5,369 nt of DNA from the NCBI GenBank assembly GCA_900769875.1, contig CAAGII010000068.1, positions 1-5,369 on the forward strand, written 5' to 3'. Shown one piece after another: positions 1 to 4,859 of this stretch. Made by a program: the position numbers and the translations under genes. The DNA comes from Clostridia bacterium (GTDB lineage Bacteria; Bacillota; Clostridia; Christensenellales; Aristaeellaceae). Below the pieces are notes generated by a model. The model did no database searches. It had not been told where the DNA came from and was given only the letters and a program-made list of their open reading frames with translations. Every line of letters begins with the position of its first letter. The stretch's first letter is position 1.

Positions 1-75
1 CGAACACAGAAGTTAAGCCTCTCAGTGCCGATGGTACTTGGCTGGACACGGCCCGGGAGAGTAGGTCGCTGCCGG
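1..75 (+). rRNA. rrf: 5S ribosomal RNA, 3' part (partial)
   Basis: This is the last roughly 75 bases of a bacterial 5S rRNA; about the first 40 lie before the window. The conserved block with GAACACAGAAGTTAAG near the start and the GAGAGTAGGTCGCTGCCGG end are hallmark 5S segments. The 3' end is set at the GCCGG just before the short spacer and may be off by one or two bases. It is followed directly by a tRNA, so this is the distal end of an rRNA operon. Confidence 0.93.
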
Positions 76-85
76 ATTCTTCTAT

Positions 86-160
86 TCCTCAGTAGCTCAA
101 TGGCAGAGCACCCGGCTGTTAACCGGGTTGTTGTAGGTTCGAGCCCTACCTGGGGAGCCA
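86..160 (+). tRNA. tRNA-Asn (GTT anticodon)
   Basis: A complete 75-base tRNA with encoded CCA (158-160). The acceptor stem pairs 86-92 with 150-156 (one G-T wobble), the D arm holds GCTC/GAGC, the anticodon stem is CCCGG/CCGGG with loop CTGTTAA and anticodon GTT at 118-120, and the T arm is GTAGG/CCTAC around a TTCGAGC loop. The discriminator base is G157. GTT reads AAC and AAU, hence asparagine. It begins about 10 bases after 5S rRNA with no room for a promoter, so it is probably processed from the rRNA operon transcript. Confidence 0.97.
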
Positions 161-167
161 AATGATC

Positions 168-207
168 AGAACCATGCGTTCCCAAGCGGACGCTGGTTCT
201 TTTTTTT
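168..207 (+). terminator. Intrinsic terminator of the rRNA-tRNA operon
   Basis: AGAACCA (168-174) pairs with TGGTTCT (194-200). After one bulged T, GCGT (176-179) pairs with ACGC (190-193), closing a 10-base loop. A T run continues through 207. It starts 7 bases after the tRNA CCA end and should end the rRNA operon transcript. Confidence 0.92.
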
Positions 208-442
208 GTGCCGTGGAGCAGGGCTGCCGCAGGCTCTGACGCTGCGCCCATGCCGAGGATCACGAGATAGGGACCCGCAATGTTACACGCTTTCAGCCGG
301 GTGTTCCTCAAAATGTTCGGCGTGCGTTCTGGCAAATACAAGCGGATCGAGAAGCCGCAGGAGCCTGAGCGGAAGGAGAAATGACCCCGCCGCGATGCCT
401 GTGCGTCGTGTGCGCCATGAATGTAAAATGCCGCCCTGCCGC
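208..442. other. Intergenic region, mostly without recognised features
   Basis: Between the rRNA operon terminator and the next promoter, I see no RNA gene, repeat or clear promoter. The one part with a coding signal is the small ORF at 280-384, listed separately. Longer open frames crossing this stretch on either strand have no plausible ribosome site and read as low-complexity shadows. Confidence 0.6.
280..384 (+). CDS. Candidate small basic protein, 34 residues, unknown function
   Basis: I do not recognise this protein. The frame runs ATG to TGA and is closed by an upstream in-frame TAG at 268-270, so the ATG is the natural start. A modest AGGGA (269-273) lies 6 bases upstream. By hand count, GC is about 55%, 33% and 76% at codon positions 1, 2 and 3, the pattern of a genuine gene in a GC-rich genome and not expected from random DNA. 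The peptide has a hydrophobic-basic first half (residues 2-15, with R7 and K11 among Phe, Leu, Val and Met) that could be an amphipathic helix, then a charged Lys/Arg/Glu/Pro tail. It has 10 Lys/Arg against 4 Glu. No promoter is obvious between the terminator at 207 and this start, which lowers confidence. It could be a membrane-surface or nucleic-acid-binding small protein, or a non-functional remnant. Confidence 0.42.
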   Translation: MLHAFSRVFLKMFGVRSGKYKRIEKPQEPERKEK

Positions 443-471
443 TTTACAAGGCGGGCCGCGCATGCTATACT
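443..471 (+). promoter_or_regulatory. SigA-type promoter for the exported 245-residue protein
   Basis: TTTACA (443-448) and TATACT (466-471) are separated by exactly 17 bases, and TG at 463-464 gives an extended -10. Each hexamer differs from consensus by one base. Transcription would start near 478, leaving a leader of about 43 bases before the ATG at 521. TGTAAA at 422-427 forms an inverted repeat with the -35 hexamer, and CCC-T-GCC/GGCGGG (434-455) forms a second dyad over it. Either could be an operator, but neither is a recognised site. Confidence 0.82.
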
Positions 472-520
472 CACTCTATCGACTTGAGGTGAGCAACCGC
501 CGCGGGCGGGGGAGGTAACG

Positions 521-1258
521 ATGCGGAAATGGCTGGCTGTGGTTCTCTTCGCGGTGATGCTGACGGTAGGCGCGTCCGCGCTGGCCGTCACTGCGGACGA
601 GGTGACCGGGGTATGGTATCTGCGCCACCTGACGGTGATGGGCGTGAACGCCTCGGCGGAATCCATGGGGCTGACGATGACCATGACGCTTTCGCCTGAC
701 GGCGCGGCGACGCTTGAGGGCAACCTCCTCTCCGTGGATCCTAAGGCGCGGTGGCTGCTGGACGGTGCGACGCTGCGCGTGGATGAAATGGCGTTTGCGT
801 GCCGGGATGGGCAGCTCACCGCCGAAACGAACAGCGGCGGCATGCAGCTGACGCTTGTTATGACAAGAGAACCCGCCTCTGTCGCGGGGGATGGCGACGC
901 GCCGGTTCATGCGCTTGCGCAGATGGAGGACTTCTGCGGCGCGTGGCAGGCGGTCAGCGTGTGCCTGAGCGATGTGACTGTTCCCCTGACGGACAGTGTG
1001 ATGCGGCTGGACATTGAGGCTGCGAGCGTATCCGTGACCAGCGACAGGGACACCTCGGTGCTGCCAGTGCTTGCCCTCGCGGACGGCAGGCTGATGTTCG
1101 GCGCGGAGAAGGCCGCCATCATGACCGCTGCGCTGATGGAGGACGGAACGCTCCGTCTGCTTCAGGACGGCGGCAGCATTGTGTTTGACAAGCTTCCCGC
1201 TCAGGAGACAGCGCCGGAGGCGACGCCCGATGCTGCGGAGGACGGAGCCGTGGGCTGA
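521..1258 (+). CDS. Exported protein with two lipocalin-like repeats
   Basis: A 245-residue protein of unknown specific function. GGAGGT (511-516) lies 4 bases before the ATG. Residues 1-22 form a signal peptide (Arg-Lys, then a hydrophobic core, then ASALA); cleavage may follow A20, A22 or A25. No lipobox Cys is present, so it is likely secreted or wall-associated. The mature part seems to contain two copies of a beta-rich module of about 110 residues, beginning at G30-V-W32 and G140-A-W142. Each opens with the Gly-x-Trp common at the first strand of lipocalin-like folds and continues with alternating hydrophobic strands and short DG turns (D60-G61, D96-G97, D188-G189, D208-G209). The tail from about 227 is acidic and Ala/Pro/Glu-rich. 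Cys residues are C94, C139 and C148. It is a single-gene unit with its own promoter and a terminator 10 bases after the stop. The lipocalin-like reading is an inference from pattern, and no ligand can be named. Confidence 0.88.
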   Translation: MRKWLAVVLFAVMLTVGASALAVTADEVTGVWYLRHLTVMGVNASAESMGLTMTMTLSPDGAATLEGNLLSVDPKARWLLDGATLRVDEMAFACRDGQLTAETNSGGMQLTLVMTREPASVAGDGDAPVHALAQMEDFCGAWQAVSVCLSDVTVPLTDSVMRLDIEAASVSVTSDRDTSVLPVLALADGRLMFGAEKAAIMTAALMEDGTLRLLQDGGSIVFDKLPAQETAPEATPDAAEDGAVG

Positions 1259-1267
1259 TGAAATTGT

Positions 1268-1302
1268 AAAAAACGCCGGTTCAGAGCGAATCGGCGTTTT
1301 TT
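1268..1302. terminator. Bidirectional intrinsic terminator between convergent genes
   Basis: AAAAAACGCCG (1268-1278) pairs perfectly with CGGCGTTTTTT (1292-1302). The stem extends inward through GTTC/GAAT (1279-1282 with 1288-1291, one G-T pair), leaving a 5-base loop AGAGC. The A run on one side and T run on the other give a U tract in both directions. It lies 10 bases after the plus-strand stop and 8 bases beyond the minus-strand stop at 1311, so one hairpin serves both genes. Confidence 0.94.
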
Positions 1303-1310
1303 GCGTGCAA

Positions 1311-2855
1311 TCAGACGTCCGGCTCTCCGGGGCTTCGGTGCCAGATGACGATGCCCTGCCCGGTCTGCGGCTCATCCTGCAATTCGGGGTTGAGCCTGCG
1401 GATGCTGTCCTCCGTCACGCGGTAGCGTTCCGCCAGCGACCACAACGTATCGCCGGGCTGCGCGAAGTACAGCACGATGCGGCTTTGCTCCGGCGCGGCG
1501 GGCTGCTGCTGCACGTCCGTGACGAGGGTCACATCGGCTGTTTCCATGCCCTGGCTGCACAGGTACATGATGTAGCGCAGCTCCGCGCGATCGGCGGTGA
1601 GCGCGCTCGCGTCCACGCTGTCCACGGAGAGGGCGATGCTGTCCGGGGCGGGCGCATCCGCGTCAAAGGTGATGCGGAACGGCTCCTCCATCCGCACGCT
1701 GAGCAGCTCGCCGTTTACGCGTGAGGTCGCGATGAGCGTGAGGTCCAGCATACCCTCGGCGACAAGCCGCGCGCCCGTGCTTCGGTGCGCCTGAAGACGC
1801 GGGGTCACATACGCGCTCAGCACCTGCCGGATGGGCGGCGTACCCTCGGGCAGCATCAGCATGGCCTTGCCGCTCTCCGCAGCCTGCACCGATGTATCCG
1901 CCACATGCGCGCGGCGGGTTTCGCGACTGAGCGAAAGCGTGTCGCCCGTGGTGGTATAGGCGTCGTCCAGCACGGTCAGCTTCTCCTGACGGGCGGATCG
2001 CCCCTCGATGAGCAGCTGCACCTCAGCGCGCAGGGTGCGGCTGCCGTCGCCGCCATCCTGGCTTGCAACGGCCACATCGCGGATCAGAGGCGTGGCGGAC
2101 AGCTGATCGCCGCCCGTTCCCTTGAGCGCGACGGTTGCCTCAAAGGGCAGCGTGTGGCGGGTGATCACCAGCGGCACGCCGTCAGCGTCCGAGGCATGCA
2201 CGGCCTCCAGACGTACCACGCCGCTCACACCCATGCTGCCCTCGCCGCCTGTCACCTCGCTGACCTGCGCCGTGGCGGTGGCATAGAGCGTATCGCGCAC
2301 CGACATGGAGGCGGGCAGATCAAATTCCTCGCGCAGCAGCACTTCCTCGCTTCCCCGCGCGGCGGTGCATTGAAGCGTGATCTCCTTCGTGCGCTCCTCC
2401 AGGCCATCCACACCGAATATGCCCGTGACCGCATCCACCGGGCAGACGTCCATGGAGCGCGCGGTGATGCGTACCGTGGCGCGCAGCGACATCTGTCCTG
2501 CCGAGGCGTTTGCCTCCACGCGCTCCACCACCGCCTCCACCTGTGCCCGGCTCTGCGCGGTTGCGCCGGGAAGCTCCATGGCGTGGGTAAAGTCGGCGGT
2601 TGCCTCCAGCGCGTTGACGCGCTGCGCGCTGCCCTGCGTATACAGCGCGTGGAACATCACACGCCCGTCCACCAGCACGCGGCCTGGCTGGCTCTCTGCC
2701 CGCTGCACCGCCGCATAGCCGCCCGCGTGCAGCACATGTGCCTCCTCGCGCAGACCGCCGGGCAGGGCGACGCTGCCCTCCACCGTGGCTGTGCTCTGCC
2801 CGGAGGACGAAAGCACCTCCAGCGGGATTTCCTCGCGCAAAAGCTTCATTTCCAT
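1311..2855 (-). CDS. sipL: SipL-like spore coat morphogenesis protein (SPOCS repeats + LysM)
   Basis: A 514-residue protein resembling SipL, the SpoIVA-interacting protein that in Clostridioides difficile anchors the coat and supports cortex assembly around the forespore. It should act in the mother-cell cytosol at the forespore surface. There is no signal peptide. Three SPOCS (DUF3794) modules are visible at roughly 20-135, 165-285 and 320-440. Each carries a core of the type V-x-G-x-V-x(3-4)-L followed by a Phe-containing strand (G58-F89, G209-F238, and A362 to P392-F393). The C-terminus is a LysM domain at about 462-505, with the PGDTLWSLAERY opening and an Asn-Pro turn. In C. difficile SipL the LysM domain binds SpoIVA. 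The start at 2855 was chosen because AAGGAGG lies 9 bases upstream and the N-terminus MEMKLLREEI matches the family style; an upstream ATG at 2936 lacks a ribosome site. It appears to be monocistronic, with a SigE-like promoter and a terminator. SPOCS plus LysM also occurs in other spore-envelope proteins, so the exact orthology is likely but not proven. Confidence 0.88.
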   Translation of the reverse strand: MEMKLLREEIPLEVLSSSGQSTATVEGSVALPGGLREEAHVLHAGGYAAVQRAESQPGRVLVDGRVMFHALYTQGSAQRVNALEATADFTHAMELPGATAQSRAQVEAVVERVEANASAGQMSLRATVRITARSMDVCPVDAVTGIFGVDGLEERTKEITLQCTAARGSEEVLLREEFDLPASMSVRDTLYATATAQVSEVTGGEGSMGVSGVVRLEAVHASDADGVPLVITRHTLPFEATVALKGTGGDQLSATPLIRDVAVASQDGGDGSRTLRAEVQLLIEGRSARQEKLTVLDDAYTTTGDTLSLSRETRRAHVADTSVQAAESGKAMLMLPEGTPPIRQVLSAYVTPRLQAHRSTGARLVAEGMLDLTLIATSRVNGELLSVRMEEPFRITFDADAPAPDSIALSVDSVDASALTADRAELRYIMYLCSQGMETADVTLVTDVQQQPAAPEQSRIVLYFAQPGDTLWSLAERYRVTEDSIRRLNPELQDEPQTGQGIVIWHRSPGEPDV

Positions 2856-2864
2856 ACCTTGCGC

Positions 2865-2871
2865 CCTCCTT
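2865..2871 (-). promoter_or_regulatory. Ribosome binding site fixing the sipL start
   Basis: AAGGAGG read on the minus strand, 9 bases before the ATG at 2855. It selects this start over the ATG six bases further in (2849), which would be 15 bases away, and over the upstream ATG at 2936. Confidence 0.85.
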
Positions 2872-2881
2872 CCGATGTCAC

Positions 2882-2910
2882 AGCGTATGCGCGCAGGGAG
2901 CGCGATAGCA
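2882..2910 (-). promoter_or_regulatory. Putative SigE-type sporulation promoter for sipL
   Basis: On the minus strand, CATACGCT (2889-2882) resembles the SigE -10 consensus CATACAnT. It is preceded after 14 bases by TGCTATC (2910-2904), which keeps the TAT core of the SigE -35. Transcription would start near 2875, giving a very short leader that still holds the AAGGAGG. Mother-cell SigE control is what one expects for a coat morphogenesis gene. No SigA-like promoter is evident on this strand nearby. The -35 match is weak. Confidence 0.5.
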
Positions 2911-2951
2911 CCCGCCCTCCAGACGTCCTGCATCACATATTGCGGGAAAGC

Positions 2952-2980
2952 TTGACGAAATGGGAGAGATCAGCTATAAT
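2952..2980 (+). promoter_or_regulatory. SigA-type promoter for the small protein-secDF operon
   Basis: TTGACG (2952-2957) and a perfect TATAAT (2975-2980) are separated by 17 bases. The predicted start near 2987 gives a leader of about 53 bases before the ATG at 3040. It fires away from the sipL promoter, so the two transcripts diverge from a shared region of about 180 bases. Because no terminator follows the small gene, this is probably also the main promoter of secD and secF. Confidence 0.88.
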
Positions 2981-3025
2981 ATACCCTACATGTGTCGGTG
3001 AATGCCGATGAATCGATCCAAAGAA

Positions 3026-3031
3026 GGGAGG
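3026..3031 (+). promoter_or_regulatory. Ribosome binding site fixing the start of the 114-residue protein
   Basis: GGGAGG lies 8 bases before the ATG at 3040. It favours that start over the in-frame GTG at 2992, which lies about 5 bases after the predicted transcription start and has no ribosome site. Confidence 0.8.
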
Positions 3032-3039
3032 CGCGGCGG

Positions 3040-3384
3040 ATGAAGCACCTCAGGCACCTGACGATGCTGCTTTTTTTTGCTGCGCTGCTCCTTTGGCTCG
3101 CTCCCGCGCTGGTGCAGGGCGGAGAGGGCATGCGGGAAGCTCCTCCCCCGGAGGAGGCAGCCCACGGCATGCTGCTGCTCCAGCCTGCGGACATGCCGCA
3201 GAGGGAGGCCGCGCAGTCCCCGGAGGCGGAGCGCCGCATCAGGGTGGCTCTGCGAACCGCGCCGTGTGAAGCGCGCTGCGCGGAGGATTGCGTCCCGCGC
3301 GACGGCAATGGATGGCTGATCACCGGCCGCACCTGGCCGCGCACAGTGTACGCGGTGTGTCCGCCGGAGGGTGTGTTCGGTTAG
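3040..3384 (+). CDS. Small exported Cys-containing protein upstream of secD; possible secretion-monitor leader
   Basis: I do not recognise this 114-residue protein. The N-terminus is a classic signal sequence: K2, H3 and R5, then a hydrophobic core from about 7 to 25 (LTMLLFFAALLLWLAPALV), with possible cleavage near A23 or G27. It could instead be a signal anchor. A Pro/Glu-rich stretch (29-64) follows, then a basic segment (65-72), a cluster C76-x3-C80-x3-C84, and a C-terminal part with G91-W-L-I, W99-P and C107-P-P-E-G, ending five residues after P109. The gene is first behind a strong promoter and 119 bases ahead of secD, with no terminator between. The arrangement of a short exported ORF, an RNA structure, then secDF resembles VemP or ApdA regulatory nascent chains, but no RAPP, RAGP or SecM-type motif is seen. 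An ordinary envelope protein is the main alternative. It has four Cys and is not a SCIFF (six Cys) precursor. A run of 8 T (3071-3078) lies in the signal-peptide coding part. Confidence 0.75.
   Translation: MKHLRHLTMLLFFAALLLWLAPALVQGGEGMREAPPPEEAAHGMLLLQPADMPQREAAQSPEAERRIRVALRTAPCEARCAEDCVPRDGNGWLITGRTWPRTVYAVCPPEGVFG
3140..3156 (+). other. Hairpin with an anti-Shine-Dalgarno-like arm inside the small gene
   Basis: CTCCTCC (3140-3146) pairs perfectly with GGAGGAG (3150-3156) around a CCC loop. It lies in the Pro/Glu-rich coding part of the 114-residue protein. The left arm contains CCTCC and could pair with a GGAGG ribosome site such as that of secD. The structure is visible; any role is a guess. 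Confidence 0.45.
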
Positions 3385-3388
3385 GACG

Positions 3389-3497
3389 CCGGGCGTTTGC
3401 CCGGGATTCATCCCATGCATATCCGGCAGCAGGCGCAGCCTGCTGCAAAGCCGGACACGGATGCGCCGTGCCCGGACCAAACAACAAGGAGGCAAAC
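3389..3497 (+). promoter_or_regulatory. Structured secD leader with competing hairpins reaching the ribosome site
   Basis: Four elements are visible. CCGGGC (3389-3394) and GCCCGG (3399-3404) form a hairpin with a GTTT loop, 4 bases after the upstream stop codon. GCAGCAGGC (3426-3434) and GCCTGCTGC (3438-3446) form a 9-bp stem with a 3-base loop, extended by TCCG/CGGA across a bulge (3422-3425 with 3452-3455). CACGG/CCGTG (3456-3460 with 3466-3470) form a third. GTTTGCC (3395-3401) is perfectly complementary to GGCAAAC (3491-3497), which includes the last two bases of the secD AAGGAGG. This long-range pairing excludes the first hairpin and would enclose the other two. No T run follows any stem, so they are not terminators. 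Translational control of secD is inferred. Confidence 0.5.
3486..3492 (+). promoter_or_regulatory. secD ribosome binding site
   Basis: A full AAGGAGG lies 11 bases before the ATG at 3504. The spacing is slightly long. It fixes the start of secD within a frame that is open by chance far upstream. Confidence 0.85.
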
Positions 3498-3503
3498 AGC
3501 GAT

Positions 3504-4859
3504 ATGAAAAACAACAATCGCGGGCGCGTGAACGGCGGAACAAAGTCGGCTATCGCGCTGATCATTGTGCTGGTGCTGACGGTGTTCTTTGGCGTCGTCG
3601 GCGTCACGGGACTGCCGCTTGACAGCCGCGGACTGAACACCTTCGGTCCCTGGCTGCCCACCACCAACGCGGATGCGTGGCCGCAGCTGCTTCAGCTGGG
3701 TCTGGATCTGCGCGGCGGCGTGTATGTGGAATACTCCGCCAAGGCGCCCGAGGGCAGCGAGGCTGACTTTGACAACCTGCTCAACGGCACCATGGCGGTC
3801 ATCCAGAACCGCCTGACCGACGCGGGCTATGCCGAGAGTACCGTGCAGAAGATCGGTACCGACGGCATCCGCGTGGAGATTCCCACCGCGACCGACGGCG
3901 CGCGCGACGAGGTCGCGGCCCGCAACGCCGTGCTGGATCTCATCGGCGAGACCGCCAAGATGGAGTTCCGCAAGGCTGACGGCACCGTGATCATGGACGG
4001 CTCCATGGTCAAGACCGCCGTGGGCGGCTATGACAGCAACGAGGCCGATTATGTGATCTACTTCACCCTGACCGACGAGGGCGCGAAGATCTTTGCCGAC
4101 GCGACCGCCGGCATGATCGGCCAGACCCTGGCCATCTATCTGGACGACACAGAGCTGATTGCTCCCACCGTGCGCACCGCCATCACCGGCGGCAGCGGCG
4201 TGATCAACGGCATGGGCAGCCTGGAGCGTGCCCAGACCGTTGCCGCGCAGATTCAGTCCGGCGCGCTGCCCATGGAGCTGACCCAGCAGAAGGTGGACAC
4301 CGTGTCCGCCACCCTTGGACCGAACGCGCTGTCCTCCTCCGTGCTGGCGGCCGTGATCGGCATCCTGATCGTGATGGCCATCATGATCATCCGCTACCGT
4401 CTGAACGGCGTGGTGGCTTCCTGGGCGCTGTGCATCTATGTGATTGTGCTGTTCATGCTCATCGCCGCCATCCCCGGCATCCAGCTCACCCTGCCCGGTC
4501 TTGCCGGTATCGTGCTGGGCATCGGCATGGCTGTGGACGCCAATGTCATCATCTTCGAGCGCTTTAACGAGGAAGTCCGTGCGGGCCGCGCCCTCAAGCA
4601 GGCTGTGCGCGCCGGCTTCAAGAACGCCATGAGCGCCGTGCTCGACGCCAATGTGACCACCCTGATCGCCGCCGTGGTGCTGCTGATCTACGGCACCGGC
4701 TCCATTCAGGGCTTCGCCAAGACCCTGCTGCTGAGCGTGCTGACCTCTCTGTTCACCGCTGTGATTGTGACCCGCTTCCTCATGAAGCGCTTTGTGGGTC
4801 TGGGCATTCAGAACCCGAAGCTCTTCTGCGCTGTGAAGCCTGAAAAGGAGGTGCAGTAA
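3504..4859 (+). CDS. secD: Protein translocase subunit SecD
   Basis: A 451-residue SecD, an RND-superfamily membrane subunit that works with SecF to drive late steps of Sec-dependent export using the proton-motive force. TM1 spans about 15-35, followed by the signature LGLDLRGG (65-72) and the extracytoplasmic P1 region, which is short compared with E. coli SecD (615 residues) and usual for Firmicutes. The stretch near 270 with LGPNAL precedes TM2 (278-297). TM3 (303-323), TM4 (328-352) with GMAVDANVIIFER (341-353), TM5 (about 383-403) after DANVTTL (381-387), and TM6 (405-427) follow. D345 of GMAVDAN is the conserved TM4 Asp linked to proton movement in the family. The start was chosen from the AAGGAGG and the charged MKNNNRGR leader before TM1. 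Its stop codon directly abuts the secF start. Codon use is strongly biased to GCC, ACC, ATC and CTG, suggesting high expression. It probably shares the promoter at 2952-2980 with the small upstream gene. Confidence 0.97.
   Translation: MKNNNRGRVNGGTKSAIALIIVLVLTVFFGVVGVTGLPLDSRGLNTFGPWLPTTNADAWPQLLQLGLDLRGGVYVEYSAKAPEGSEADFDNLLNGTMAVIQNRLTDAGYAESTVQKIGTDGIRVEIPTATDGARDEVAARNAVLDLIGETAKMEFRKADGTVIMDGSMVKTAVGGYDSNEADYVIYFTLTDEGAKIFADATAGMIGQTLAIYLDDTELIAPTVRTAITGGSGVINGMGSLERAQTVAAQIQSGALPMELTQQKVDTVSATLGPNALSSSVLAAVIGILIVMAIMIIRYRLNGVVASWALCIYVIVLFMLIAAIPGIQLTLPGLAGIVLGIGMAVDANVIIFERFNEEVRAGRALKQAVRAGFKNAMSAVLDANVTTLIAAVVLLIYGTGSIQGFAKTLLLSVLTSLFTAVIVTRFLMKRFVGLGIQNPKLFCAVKPEKEVQ

Noticed and set aside
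206..487. Plus-strand frame of 93 codons downstream of the tRNA
   Set aside because: It starts in the terminator T run, has Cys/Arg/Ser-rich composition, and runs through the promoter at 443-471.
283..1375. Minus-strand frames opposite the lipocalin-like gene
   Set aside because: They are Ser/Arg-rich antisense shadows without ribosome sites. One crosses the bidirectional terminator.
2856..2936. Upstream start for the sipL-like protein
   Set aside because: It has no ribosome site and spans the AAGGAGG and the SigE-like promoter; the added residues do not resemble the family N-terminus.
1785..3011. Long plus-strand frame opposite sipL (408 codons)
   Set aside because: It is a His/Arg/Ala-rich shadow of the sipL-like gene with no ribosome site or domain.
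2992..3039. GTG start adding 16 residues to the small exported protein
   Set aside because: It lies about 5 bases after the predicted transcription start with no ribosome site, and would put a charged stretch before the signal peptide; GGGAGG supports 3040.
3396..3424. Separate promoter for secD (TTTGCC with CATATC-like -10)
   Set aside because: The -10 matches consensus at only about three positions, and the region is better explained as RNA structure.
3389..3475. Rho-independent terminator between the small gene and secD
   Set aside because: The stems are strong but none is followed by a T run; downstream bases are A-rich and lead into the secD ribosome site.
3288..3503. N-terminal extension of SecD by 72 codons
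   Set aside because: The frame is open only because of high GC. The extension is Arg/Ala/Cys-rich, overlaps the 114-residue gene, and the AAGGAGG plus TM1 leader mark 3504 as the start.
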